A DNA stretch of 64,000 nt. It comes from Rhodococcus sp. SMB37 (GTDB taxonomy: Bacteria > Actinomycetota > Actinomycetes > Mycobacteriales > Mycobacteriaceae). The stretch is from the NCBI RefSeq assembly GCF_004345605.1, contig NZ_SLVY01000005.1, forward strand, positions 186,001 through 250,000, read 5' to 3'. Below, one piece after another: positions 28,386 through 36,866 of the stretch (positions are counted from its first letter, which is position 1; each line of letters opens with the position of its first letter). Made by a program: the position numbers and the translations under genes. The notes under the pieces were generated by a model, which saw only the letters and a list, made by a program, of their open reading frames with translations, did no database searches and had not been told where the DNA came from.

Positions 28386-29213
28386 CTATCCGTCGACCGA
28401 CTCGACGAACTTGGTCACCTCGGCCACGAACCGCGCAGGATCCTCGACGAACGGACCGTGATCGACGCCCTCCCAATACGACGTCGTCGAGTTCGGCAGC
28501 AGCGACTCGGCGTGCCGCGCCGCTGCGATGTCGACCACGGAATCGGCGGTCCCGTGCAGCAGCAACACCGGGATGTCGAGGCTGCGAAGCAACTCGTCGT
28601 TGCCCGCGGCCCGGTCGAACAGCGCGGCGCGCACGTGCGGAGCGGTGCTCAGGGATGTTCCGAACAGTGCCTGCGACACCGCTCCCTTGCCCTCCGGCGG
28701 ACCGGTCAGCGCAGCGCCGAACGAGCCGAGCGCCGCGATCGCTTCCTTGGGCTTCTCGGACATCGCCGCGGGGATCGCTGCGCGCATCGCCGGCCCGACC
28801 TTCCCACCCTTCTCGCCACGTCCGATGCTCGTGATCGCGCCGACGAGCACGACACCGGTCACGTGCGCCGAGCCGTGCACCGCGAGGTAATCGCAGATCA
28901 CCAGGCCGCCGTAGGACCATCCGAGCAGCACCGCGTTCTCGGTGCGTTCGGCTTCGAGCACCGCGTGCACGTCGGCCGCCCAATTCTCGGAGTTGTCGTA
29001 GCCGTCGGGCGGGACCCCGCTGTATCCGTGCCCGCGCAGGTCCACCGCGATCACCCGGAAGCTGCGCGCGAGATCGCCCAGGACTTCCTCGCCCCAGCAT
29101 CGCGACGACTGCGCCCAGCCGTGCAGGAGGACGAGCGGGCGGGCGGATTCCTGTCCGAACGTGCGGTAGACGATCGGGGTGCCATCGTTGCTGAGGACTT
29201 CTCGCACTGTCAT
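28386..29213 (-). CDS. alpha/beta hydrolase
   Basis: A 275-residue alpha/beta-fold hydrolase. It has the oxyanion-hole LLHGWAQSS, the DLRGHGYSG segment, the nucleophile elbow GWSYGG, a late acid in LLHGTADSVVD and the terminal histidine in GVDHGPFVED. It resembles non-haem chloroperoxidase/esterase-like members; no substrate can be named. The ATG at 29213 lies 5 bp from the MFS gene stop, so the two form an operon. Confidence 0.88.
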   Translation of the reverse strand: MTVREVLSNDGTPIVYRTFGQESARPLVLLHGWAQSSRCWGEEVLGDLARSFRVIAVDLRGHGYSGVPPDGYDNSENWAADVHAVLEAERTENAVLLGWSYGGLVICDYLAVHGSAHVTGVVLVGAITSIGRGEKGGKVGPAMRAAIPAAMSEKPKEAIAALGSFGAALTGPPEGKGAVSQALFGTSLSTAPHVRAALFDRAAGNDELLRSLDIPVLLLHGTADSVVDIAAARHAESLLPNSTTSYWEGVDHGPFVEDPARFVAEVTKFVESVDG

Positions 29214-29218
29214 GGCGG

Positions 29219-30445
29219 TCACTGTAGCCGCGCACGCAGGTGGATCCCGGCCGCACATGTCACCGCGATCAGGCCCGCCGCGACACCCACTCCGTATCCC
29301 GCGCCCGCGTCGATCCGGTCGATGACCTGGCCCACGAGGGCCGACCCCGCGGCCACGCCCACACCGAGACCCGCAACGGTCCAAGTGATCGCCTCCGTGA
29401 GCCGGCCGGACGGCGCGACCTGCTGCGTGAGCGAGGTCGCCACGATCATCGTGGGCGAGATCGCCGAGCCCGCGAGCAGGTACAGCGCCGCGAGCATCGG
29501 CACCGACCCGGCAAGCAGCAAAGGCCACAGCAGAAGCGCGACCGATGCCGTCGCGATCAGTAACTGACGGGTCAGCGACGATGTCGTCACCCGCGCACCG
29601 AACACGATGCCGCTGATCGCCGAAGCGAAAGCGAACAACGCCACCACCACGGTCGCTGCGCCTGGAACACCGTGTTCCGCAGTGAACGCGACCCCGACGA
29701 CGTCGATGACCCCGAAGATCACACCCATCGCGAACATGACGGCGATCAGCGCGACGAGCACCGGCAACCTCAGGAGGTTGACACTCGGCATCTCGGGCGT
29801 GCGGGACCGCACCGGTGGCTCCGTTCCGCGCAGCCCGGCGAGAACGAGGGTGCCCACGAGCAGCAGGATCGCGCCCAGCAAGGGGCCGGCCTCTGGAAAC
29901 AGCGCGATGCTGAGTCCGACCGACAGCACCGGGCCGACGATGAAGCACAACTCGTCGATCACGGCCTCGAGAGCGAACGCGGTGCGCAACTGTGGGGTTC
30001 CGGCGTACAGCTGGGTCCAGCGGGAACGCACCATCGCCCCGATCGTCGGCATCAGGCCGGCCGGTATCGCACACAGGAACAGCAGCGCCACCGGCCACTC
30101 GAACCGCACACCCAGGAGCATCGTGAGGGTCGCGGCCGCACTGATCGCGGCGGCCGCGGGCAGCACGCGGTACTGGCCGAGCCGGTCGACGGCCCGCGAC
30201 ACCAGGGGCGTCAGGACGGCGTACGACAGCGCGAACACCGCGGACAGCGCACCGCCGAGCGCGTAGTCGCCGCGCAGCTGCGAAAACATCGTGACGATGC
30301 CGATCCCGATCATGGCGATCGGCAGGCGCGCGACGAATCCCGCCGCGCAGAACGCGACGGTGCCCGGGGCCGTGAACAGGGTGCGGTAGGAACCGCCGGG
30401 TCGCTGGGACACCTCGGTGGGATTTCCTCTCTCGGTACCACGCAC
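29219..30445 (-). CDS. MFS transporter
   Basis: A 408-residue major-facilitator membrane protein with about 12 hydrophobic segments in two halves separated near residues 195-220 (RGTEPPVRSRTPEMPS). Features include AVDRLGQYRVLP after helix 2, resembling the MFS loop 2-3 motif, and paired glycine-rich helices near the end (VAGLGVGVAAGSALVGQ). It is probably a drug or metabolite exporter. The GTG at 30445 is the outer start; a GTG at 30412 is possible. It is divergent from the PIG-L deacetylase gene with only 17 bp between start codons. Confidence 0.85.
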   Translation of the reverse strand: MRGTERGNPTEVSQRPGGSYRTLFTAPGTVAFCAAGFVARLPIAMIGIGIVTMFSQLRGDYALGGALSAVFALSYAVLTPLVSRAVDRLGQYRVLPAAAAISAAATLTMLLGVRFEWPVALLFLCAIPAGLMPTIGAMVRSRWTQLYAGTPQLRTAFALEAVIDELCFIVGPVLSVGLSIALFPEAGPLLGAILLLVGTLVLAGLRGTEPPVRSRTPEMPSVNLLRLPVLVALIAVMFAMGVIFGVIDVVGVAFTAEHGVPGAATVVVALFAFASAISGIVFGARVTTSSLTRQLLIATASVALLLWPLLLAGSVPMLAALYLLAGSAISPTMIVATSLTQQVAPSGRLTEAITWTVAGLGVGVAAGSALVGQVIDRIDAGAGYGVGVAAGLIAVTCAAGIHLRARLQ

Positions 30446-30462
30446 GGCCGTACCGTGCCAGC

Positions 30463-31245
30463 ATGCAGCGTATGAGCGTTCTGGTCTGCTTCCACGCGCA
30501 CCCCGACGACGAGGTCTTCACGACGGGTGGCGTCATGCGGCTCGCTGCCGACGCGGGCCATCGTGTGGTCCTCGTCGTCGCAACGGACGGTGCCGCCGGC
30601 GAACACCCTGCCGGGCTGCTGGCGGCGGGTGAATCGCTGGCGGATCGTCGGATGCGGGAGCTCGAACGATCCGCCGAGACGCTCGGAGTAGCGCGGCTCG
30701 TGCCGCTCGGATATCCGGACTCCGGGATGGCGGGGACTCCGGAGAACACCAATCCGGAGGCGTTCGCGAATGTCGACGTGGACGCGGCGGCCGCCCGGTT
30801 GGCCGCGATCATCGAGTTCGAACGCGCGGACTCGGTCACCATCTACGACGCCCACGGCGGCTACGGACATCCCGATCACGTGCAGGTCCACAACGTCGGA
30901 GTGCGGGCAGCGGAATCGACCGGCCACGACGCGGTGTACGAATCCGCCATGAACCGCGATCACCTACGGCGGCTGCTCTCGGCGAACCCCGAGGTGACGG
31001 GCGATGCGCAGCCGCCCGACCTCGACACGTTCGGCCTACCCGAATCCGAACTCACCACCGCTGTCGACGTCACAGGCACCATCGCCGCGAAAGTCGCAGC
31101 CATGCGTGCCCACGAGTCTCAGATCGGCGATTTCGGTCCGATGCTCGGCATGACCGAAGACCAGCTGCGGGCTGCGTTCGGAATCGAGTGGTTCCGGCTG
31201 CGCGGTGGAGCACCGGGTCTCCAGGAGACGTCTCTGCGTCTGTGA
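30463..31245 (+). CDS. PIG-L / LmbE family deacetylase
   Basis: A 260-residue zinc-dependent N-acetylglucosaminyl deacetylase-like enzyme. The metal and catalytic motif is HAHPDDEV near residue 14, with a second histidine cluster in DAHGGYGHPDHVQVHN. The PDSGMAGTPEN loop recalls MshB, but the protein is about 40 residues shorter and may deacetylate another amide sugar or act in mycothiol turnover. The ATG at 30463 is used; one at 30472 is also good. It heads a rightward group with the SRPBCC and tocopherol-cyclase-like genes. Confidence 0.88.
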   Translation: MQRMSVLVCFHAHPDDEVFTTGGVMRLAADAGHRVVLVVATDGAAGEHPAGLLAAGESLADRRMRELERSAETLGVARLVPLGYPDSGMAGTPENTNPEAFANVDVDAAAARLAAIIEFERADSVTIYDAHGGYGHPDHVQVHNVGVRAAESTGHDAVYESAMNRDHLRRLLSANPEVTGDAQPPDLDTFGLPESELTTAVDVTGTIAAKVAAMRAHESQIGDFGPMLGMTEDQLRAAFGIEWFRLRGGAPGLQETSLRL

Positions 31246-31276
31246 AAGAGATCCACCCTACGAAAGGCGAGAATCT

Positions 31277-31741
31277 GTGGAACAACGAATCACTGTCACC
31301 CGCTCGATCGCTGCGCCACCGAGCGCGGTGTGGGCGGTGCTGACCGACCTCGACTCCGCTCCGGACACCCTCCGCGGCGTCACCGCCGTCGAACGTGTCG
31401 ATGGTGGTGGCGAGTACCGAGTCGGTACCCGGTGGCGCGAGACGCGGGTGATGTTCGGGAAATCCGCAACCGAGGAGATGCAGGTGACGGAGGCGGTGCC
31501 CGAGCACCGCACCGTCGTCACGGCCGAATCCGGCCGCGCGCGCTACCGGACGGTCTTCGAGCTGACACCCACCGCCACCGGGACGGATCTGGCGATGGAC
31601 TTCTCGGGCGATTCCGGCCCCCTCGGTGCCGCAGCGCAACTGCTGATGACGCTCACCGGACCACTCGCGAAACGCGCAACGGCGAAATCGATGCGCCAGG
31701 ATCTCGAGGACATCGCTGCTGTCGCGGAACGACTGGGCTAG
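31277..31741 (+). CDS. SRPBCC (START-like) family protein
   Basis: A 154-residue helix-grip protein: ITVTRSIAAPPSAVWAVLTDLDSAP opens the hydrophobic pocket, a beta-sheet region follows (YRVGTRWRETRVMFGKSATEEMQV), and a long C-terminal helix (KRATAKSMRQDLEDIAAVAERLG) closes it. Such proteins bind or cyclise hydrophobic ligands. The GTG at 31277 follows AAAGGCGAG. It lies 31 bp after the deacetylase and 4 bp before the tocopherol-cyclase-like gene, pointing to shared handling of a lipid-like compound. Confidence 0.83.
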   Translation: MEQRITVTRSIAAPPSAVWAVLTDLDSAPDTLRGVTAVERVDGGGEYRVGTRWRETRVMFGKSATEEMQVTEAVPEHRTVVTAESGRARYRTVFELTPTATGTDLAMDFSGDSGPLGAAAQLLMTLTGPLAKRATAKSMRQDLEDIAAVAERLG

Positions 31742-31745
31742 ACGG

Positions 31746-32777
31746 ATGTCGCTACTCCGGCGGTACCGCGAAGGCGGTGCGACCCTGCCGTTCGGTGATC
31801 TGCTCACCGCGCACGACGTGGCGATGGAGGGCTATTTTTGGAGGTTCACCCAGCCCGAGTCCGGACGGGTGGTCATCGCGCTGTGCGGAATCAACCGGGC
31901 TCCCGACGGGAACTGGGCAACGCTCGGGCTGGCAGCGCATCCGGGCGGATTCCTCCGCACCGAGGTACATCCGGAGGGCACCGCACATCCGAGCAGGTTG
32001 GGTGCCCTCGCCGGGACCTCATTCAGTGGCGGCGCGGACCGCGTGCAGGTGGATCTCGGGCACGACGCACAGCTCGACGTCCGTATCACCCCGACCCTGC
32101 CGTGGCCGCGGCGCCGATTCGGTGGTTCGAGCGTGTTCCAGTCGGTACCCGCGTTGAACCAGTACTGGCATCCGTGGCTGCTCGGCGGGCGTGCGGAGGG
32201 TCGTGCTGTGCTGGGCGATGAGGTGTGGGAGCTCGACGGCGCCCAGGTGTACGGCGAGAAGAACTGGGGGCGGGGCGGTTTTCCCGACTCCTGGTGGTGG
32301 GGGCAGGCACAGGGATTCGAGGATCCGTCGGCGTGCGTCGCCTTCGCCGGCGGCGAGATCCACACCGGACCGCTGCGCACGACCGTGACACCGGTCGTGG
32401 TGGCACTGCCCGGTGGGCGCGTCATCCGGCTCGGCAATCCGGTGGTGTCCCCGATCCGCGCCCACGTCACCGACGAATCGTGGTCACTGCGCGGTGGTAA
32501 TCGGCGGTGGAACGTCGAGATCGAGGGGAAAGCCCCGATCGGGCGTGCGCACGTGCTGCCGGTGCCGCTTCCCGCGGAGCGCCGCAACGTGGCCGGTTCG
32601 ATCGAACATCTGGCCGGGACGCTGCGAGTGACAATCCGAGAGTGCGGCATCGTGGTGTGGGAGGACGAATCCGCGCTCGCCGCACTCGAACACGGAGGCC
32701 TCGAACGGGCGGAGACCGAACTCCGTCGCCGCGGGTCGAAACCGGACGCAACAGACGCATCCCCCTATCGTCAGTAA
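31746..32777 (+). CDS. tocopherol-cyclase-like protein
   Basis: A 343-residue protein with the signature of the tocopherol cyclase family: a VYGEKNWGRGGFPDSWWWGQ-type segment at about 168-187 and ALNQYWHPWLLGG earlier. Plant and cyanobacterial members close the chromanol ring of vitamin E. Rhodococci are not known to make tocopherols, so it more likely acts on a prenylated quinone or another lipid, or only binds one. The start at 31746 lies 4 bp after the SRPBCC stop. No signal peptide is seen. Confidence 0.7.
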   Translation: MSLLRRYREGGATLPFGDLLTAHDVAMEGYFWRFTQPESGRVVIALCGINRAPDGNWATLGLAAHPGGFLRTEVHPEGTAHPSRLGALAGTSFSGGADRVQVDLGHDAQLDVRITPTLPWPRRRFGGSSVFQSVPALNQYWHPWLLGGRAEGRAVLGDEVWELDGAQVYGEKNWGRGGFPDSWWWGQAQGFEDPSACVAFAGGEIHTGPLRTTVTPVVVALPGGRVIRLGNPVVSPIRAHVTDESWSLRGGNRRWNVEIEGKAPIGRAHVLPVPLPAERRNVAGSIEHLAGTLRVTIRECGIVVWEDESALAALEHGGLERAETELRRRGSKPDATDASPYRQ

Positions 32778-32799
32778 CGAATCCGTAACTGTCGCTAAC
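32774..32799 (+). promoter_or_regulatory. three tandem TAAC half-sites, MtrA-like box
   Basis: GTAAC-N6-GTAAC (32774-32789) followed by another TAAC at 32796 gives three repeats at 10-11 bp steps, about one helix turn. The first pair agrees with the direct-repeat site described for the response regulator MtrA in actinobacteria. It lies 67-92 bp upstream of the LprE-like lipoprotein gene. Confidence 0.5.
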
Positions 32800-32865
32800 G
32801 AATACACGCACAACGACGACGATCCACGTGAGTCCACGGCACCGTGTCGTGAAGGAAGGTGAGTC

Positions 32866-33594
32866 ATGACGAACCGCCGGATCGGCGCATCGATCGCGCT
32901 CGTTGCCGCCGCAGCCCTATTCACCGCATGCGGTGGCAGCGACACCACGACCACCCCCACGACGTCTGCCGCGCCGATCACGACTCCGGCCGACGCCGAC
33001 CAACTGCAGAAACCCGAACCCGCCGAGCGAACACCGACACCGGGAGCGACCGAGATCGTCCCGGCGCCGGCACCGGCGGAGGGTACAGCCCAGCCCCAGG
33101 TCTCACCGATCCCCGACGACACCCCCGTTGCCTCACCGGTTCCGGAAGCGTCGGCGCCGGAAGAGAGCACCGGCCCCTGCGTCGACCCGGCTTCGCCCAT
33201 GGTCACGGACGCGCTTGCCTCGCTCGGCAACACGGCGCCGGGCGGGAACCCATGGATCGCGGGCGCCTACTCGGACGTCACGGGTTCCTGCGGGGAGTTG
33301 CTGTGGCTGATGGCGGAAACACCGGGCGGGACAGCAAGTTCACCGTCGCACGTGCTGTTCTTTCGCGACGGCACCTACCTCGGTACCGCCACTTCGGATT
33401 CCTACTCGTACACCCAAGTGGTGGGCGCCGGCGGACCGGCGGTATCGGTGCAGTACCGCTGGCTCGACCCGGAGGACGCGAATTGCTGTCCGTCCGGTGG
33501 CCCGGCCGTCATCGACTACACCTGGGACGGATCGCAGGTGGTGATGGGGCAGCCGCTGCCACAGGAAATGCTCGATTCCTACGGCCCGCGGTAG
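32866..33594 (+). CDS. LppP/LprE-type lipoprotein
   Basis: A 242-residue exported lipoprotein. The signal peptide ends in a lipobox with C22 (LFTAC). Residues 25-105 are a Pro/Thr/Ala-rich linker, and the globular domain (about 108-235) has the LppP/LprE family features: ALASLG, SCGELLWLMAE, HVLFFRDGTYLGTATSDSYSYT and the CCPSGGP loop near the end. It sits on the outer face of the plasma membrane; the role is unknown, though LprE is linked to host interaction in mycobacteria. Tandem TAAC boxes lie upstream. Confidence 0.85.
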   Translation: MTNRRIGASIALVAAAALFTACGGSDTTTTPTTSAAPITTPADADQLQKPEPAERTPTPGATEIVPAPAPAEGTAQPQVSPIPDDTPVASPVPEASAPEESTGPCVDPASPMVTDALASLGNTAPGGNPWIAGAYSDVTGSCGELLWLMAETPGGTASSPSHVLFFRDGTYLGTATSDSYSYTQVVGAGGPAVSVQYRWLDPEDANCCPSGGPAVIDYTWDGSQVVMGQPLPQEMLDSYGPR

Positions 33595-33624
33595 CGGCGG
33601 CCGTACTGTCGGTCGATTCGGGCC

Positions 33625-34923
33625 TCATGCCGCGACTCGTCGCATGACACCCAGCGGATCGGAGTACAGCGAACTCAGCGACACCACTCCCGCGGCGTGG
33701 GCCTGTACCCTGTTGCCGAATCCAGTGATGTGAACGTCCTTGTGCGGCAACGAAGATGCGCGCTCGAAGGCTTTCGCCACGTACGCGATTCCTTCGGGGT
33801 ACTCGGTGAAGGCCTGTCCGCCGAGAACCACGCGGTCGGGGTTGAACAGATCGCGCAGGATCGCGACGGTCCGGCCGAGCGTGGAAGCGCGGTCGACGAG
33901 AATGGCGCGTGCCTCTTCCGACCCTTCGCGTGCAACTCCGTACAGCGCCCGGATCGACTGGTCACTGCCCGTGAGCACCCCTTCATTACGGGCACGTTCG
34001 AGCACCGCCTGGTCGCTGATCGTCGCTTCGAGGCATCCGGTACCACCGCAGGTGCACCGCGCCGACGAACCGGTGGGCAGATGCGAGATCGACCCGGGCC
34101 CGGTCGTCGGCGTATGGACCTTGCCGTCGAACGTGATGGCAATACCGGCTGTTTCGCGCGCGTAGATGTAGAGACCGGCACCTGCTGTGTCGCCGGCAGT
34201 CTTGTTCGGGGTCAGCAGGAGTTCTGCGGCGGCCATCGCCTCGACGTGCGCTGCCACCGACACCGGCAGACGCAGGCCGAGGCCCACGGCCTCGCCGACA
34301 CGGGCCTGCGACCAGCCGAGTCGCGGATGATCGACGATTCCGGTCGCGGAGTCGACACGCCCACCGATCGCGACACCGGCCCACAACGCAGTGCGGCGGT
34401 GCCATCGTGAGACGAAAGCCTTGGCACTGGCTGCGATCGAGGCGAGTGCGATGTCCTGATCTCCGCTGGGCGTGGGGATCTCGACCGCACTGATGATCCT
34501 GCCGCGCAGGTCGGCGGCAACGATCCCGGTGGTCACGGCGCCGATGTGGATTCCGACGGTGAGAAAGGGTTCGTGGTCGACCTCCACCGGAATCCGCGGA
34601 CGACCGATGGCACCGGACTCGGTGAGATCGGCACGTTCGCGCAGCAGTCCGGCAGCGAGGAGTGCGGACACCTGCCGATTCACTGTGGCGATACTCAGGC
34701 CGGTGGCCTTGGCGATCACATCGCGGGAGAGGGGGCCGCGATCGGCCGCGACACGGAACACCGATCCCGCGGCGCCGTCGGCGATACGCAGGTCGGGGGC
34801 TACGATCCGCGCCTGCGCCTGACCCCGTCGGGAGGCCAGAGCGAGCGATGCGGGTCGGGAGAGGTCGGTACGGGACAAAGGTGTGCGGGGTGACGCTGAG
34901 CGGGACAGGGTGGGAGCTGACAC
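33625..34923 (-). CDS. ROK family transcriptional regulator
   Basis: A 432-residue NagC/XylR-type regulator. An N-terminal winged helix (about 50-115, with LSRDVIAKATGLSIATVNRQVSALLAAGLL) precedes a sugar-kinase-like ROK domain with the zinc motif CTCGGTGCLEA and a late VVLGGQAF segment. It probably responds to an amino sugar or sugar phosphate. It corresponds in place to Rv0485. The GTG at 34923 has AAGGAA upstream; a 40-residue upstream extension is rejected as Arg-rich noise. Kinase activity is not expected in this regulator class. Confidence 0.9.
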   Translation of the reverse strand: MSAPTLSRSASPRTPLSRTDLSRPASLALASRRGQAQARIVAPDLRIADGAAGSVFRVAADRGPLSRDVIAKATGLSIATVNRQVSALLAAGLLRERADLTESGAIGRPRIPVEVDHEPFLTVGIHIGAVTTGIVAADLRGRIISAVEIPTPSGDQDIALASIAASAKAFVSRWHRRTALWAGVAIGGRVDSATGIVDHPRLGWSQARVGEAVGLGLRLPVSVAAHVEAMAAAELLLTPNKTAGDTAGAGLYIYARETAGIAITFDGKVHTPTTGPGSISHLPTGSSARCTCGGTGCLEATISDQAVLERARNEGVLTGSDQSIRALYGVAREGSEEARAILVDRASTLGRTVAILRDLFNPDRVVLGGQAFTEYPEGIAYVAKAFERASSLPHKDVHITGFGNRVQAHAAGVVSLSSLYSDPLGVMRRVAA

Positions 34924-35321
34924 GTGTGGGTTCCTTGCGACTCGGTCCCGGGCGCCTCGACGCAAGCATGATGCTCGAACGCGAGTGAATCGGCCCGGAG
35001 TTGGCACGATACGGACATCGGCGCGCCTGACCTCGACGTGCACAGGGCACGTAGGTGAAGGATTCCGGAGTGGAAACCGGGGTCGGCGCGGATCTACCTA
35101 CCGCAGCAACGACAACAGAGTTCGCGAGCCAGAGGAAGCCGGGAACCCAGAGCGGCGGTCACGTATGTGACGCGCGGGGCGGCGACTCGACTGGACGACA
35201 TGCCACGAAGGCTATGTCACGGTTCGGATTCTCCACAACCGGAAGGGAAATAGTCCTGTGACGGTGCGACGATAATGCATGATCGCCGCCACCCTCCACG
35301 CGCATTCTCCGCATCGAAGGC
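34924..35321. other. 398-bp intergenic region upstream of the ROK gene
   Basis: No convincing gene or RNA was found between the ROK start and the TetR stop. Short readings here are Arg-rich and lack ribosome sites. The only marked feature is the palindrome at 35158-35171. The length suggests a long leader or a promoter with distant operators. Confidence 0.4.
35158..35171. promoter_or_regulatory. 14-bp palindrome in the ROK/TetR intergenic region
   Basis: GTCAC-GTAT-GTGAC is a perfect inverted repeat about 235 bp upstream of the ROK start. It may be an operator, but no regulator can be assigned. Confidence 0.3.
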
Positions 35322-35972
35322 CTACGCGCGTGCAGCTCGGGCCGCCTCCGTCTCCTCCGACAACGGCGCCACGAGCGCAGCTTCCCACGCGTCGACCAAG
35401 GCCGACAGCTCGGCATGCGCCGGAGGTCTGCCCATCGCATCGCACCGCGACAGTGCTCGGACGATGCTTTCGTACACGAGATCGAGACGCTGGTCGACCA
35501 CGTCCGGCGGGAGGTGCCCGGCCGACGTTCTCAATGTGGTGTCCACGAGGTAACCGTTCGACGTCGACATCGCGGCAGCCACATGCTCGGCGAGCCGCCC
35601 TTCATCGAGCAGCCGGTAGAGCATCGCTACATAGTGGTTGTTCCGACCGACCGTGTTCGCGAGCGGCTCCGCGACGGCCCACAGGGCTTCGCGGGTCGAC
35701 AGTACGTGCCCGCCCTGAAGGAATTGCCGAACGAGCGCGCCGCGCTCCGCGTCGACCGCGGGGAATCGATGGTCGGCCACCGCGCCGAGCAATCCGTCCT
35801 TCGTTCCGAAGTAGTAACCGATGACCGACGAATTGTGCTGACCGGCCGCCTTCCGAATGTCGGCAAGGGTGACACCGTCGTATCCACGCCGCGCGAACAG
35901 TTTCTCGGCGGCTTCGATCAGACGGATGCGGGTTCGCTCTCCTGAGTTGTATCGCCCGCGGCTCATCGTCAT
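35322..35972 (-). CDS. TetR family transcriptional regulator
   Basis: A 216-residue regulator. The N-terminal helix-turn-helix is RTRIRLIEAAEKLFARRGYDGVTLADIRKAAG with the recognition helix HNSSVIGYYFGTKDGLL. The C-terminal domain is helical with no clear family tag. Two ATG codons (35972 and 35966) are usable. It is divergent from an SDR gene 113 bp away, the usual layout for a local repressor of that oxidoreductase. Confidence 0.88.
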   Translation of the reverse strand: MTMSRGRYNSGERTRIRLIEAAEKLFARRGYDGVTLADIRKAAGQHNSSVIGYYFGTKDGLLGAVADHRFPAVDAERGALVRQFLQGGHVLSTREALWAVAEPLANTVGRNNHYVAMLYRLLDEGRLAEHVAAAMSTSNGYLVDTTLRTSAGHLPPDVVDQRLDLVYESIVRALSRCDAMGRPPAHAELSALVDAWEAALVAPLSEETEAARAARA

Positions 35973-36085
35973 GAAATCCGACGCTAGCGCCGGTTACGGC
36001 GATCCGCACGGCAAGCGCACCGCAGGCAAGGGCAGCCGGAGAATCGGTCGGGCACGTCAGCGCCGTCGGCACTACGATTCGGCGT

Positions 36086-36835
36086 ATGACCATTTCTGCC
36101 GATTCCCGTATTGCCGTCGTCACCGGAGCTTCCTCCGGCATCGGAGAAGCCGCCGCACGGACGCTCGCGGCTCAGGGCTACCACGTAGTGGTCGGTGCAC
36201 GACGCCTCGACCGGCTGCGGGCGCTGGCCGACGAGATCGGCGGAACAGCACTCGAACTGGACGTCACCGACGAGGATTCCGTGGACGCGTTCACGACGGT
36301 CCTGCCGCGTGTGGACGTACTGGTCAACAATGCCGGTGGTGCGAAGGGCCTCGCCACGGTGCTCGACGCTGTCGAGGACGACTGGCGGTGGATGTGGGAA
36401 ACCAACGTCATCGGCACCCTGCGCGTCACCAAGGCGCTGCTTCCCAAGCTCATCGATTCGGGCGACGGACTGATCGTCACGATCACCTCGGTCGCCGCGT
36501 TCGAGGCGTACGACAACGGATCCGGATACACGACTGCCAAGCATGCGCAGGCAGTCCTGCACCGCACACTGCGCGGGGAACTGCTCGGCAAGCCCGTCCG
36601 CCTCACGGAGATCGCGCCCGGCGCCGTCGAGACAGAGTTCTCGCTGATCCGCTTCGAGGGTGATCAGGAACGCGCCGACAAGGTGTACGAGGGCATCACC
36701 CCGCTGGTCGCGCAGGACATCGCGGAGATCATCGGGTTCGTCGCGTCGCGTCCGTCGCACGTGAATCTCGACCAGATCATCGTCAAGCCCCGCGATCAGG
36801 CAAGTGCGGGGCGGTTCAACCGCACCACCGGCTGA
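36086..36835 (+). CDS. short-chain dehydrogenase/reductase
   Basis: A 249-residue classical SDR similar in place to Rv0484c. The cofactor motif is VVTGASSGIGEAAA, the NNAG motif is LVNNAGGAKG, catalytic Ser lies in TITSVAAFEAY, and the YxxxK pair is YTTAK. GARR after the second strand favours NADP(H). It most resembles the serine 3-dehydrogenase/YdfG-like group (ETEFSLIRF near the end). The physiological alcohol is not known. It is probably repressed by the divergent TetR. Confidence 0.88.
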   Translation: MTISADSRIAVVTGASSGIGEAAARTLAAQGYHVVVGARRLDRLRALADEIGGTALELDVTDEDSVDAFTTVLPRVDVLVNNAGGAKGLATVLDAVEDDWRWMWETNVIGTLRVTKALLPKLIDSGDGLIVTITSVAAFEAYDNGSGYTTAKHAQAVLHRTLRGELLGKPVRLTEIAPGAVETEFSLIRFEGDQERADKVYEGITPLVAQDIAEIIGFVASRPSHVNLDQIIVKPRDQASAGRFNRTTG

Positions 36836-36866
36836 CAGTCGTCCCGCGGCAGTAGTCTCGCGAGGT

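Noticed and set aside
35100-35175. Possible cobalamin riboswitch upstream of the ROK gene
   Set aside because: A GGGAACC-like stretch is present but the other conserved blocks of that riboswitch are missing and the neighbouring genes are not related to cobalamin.
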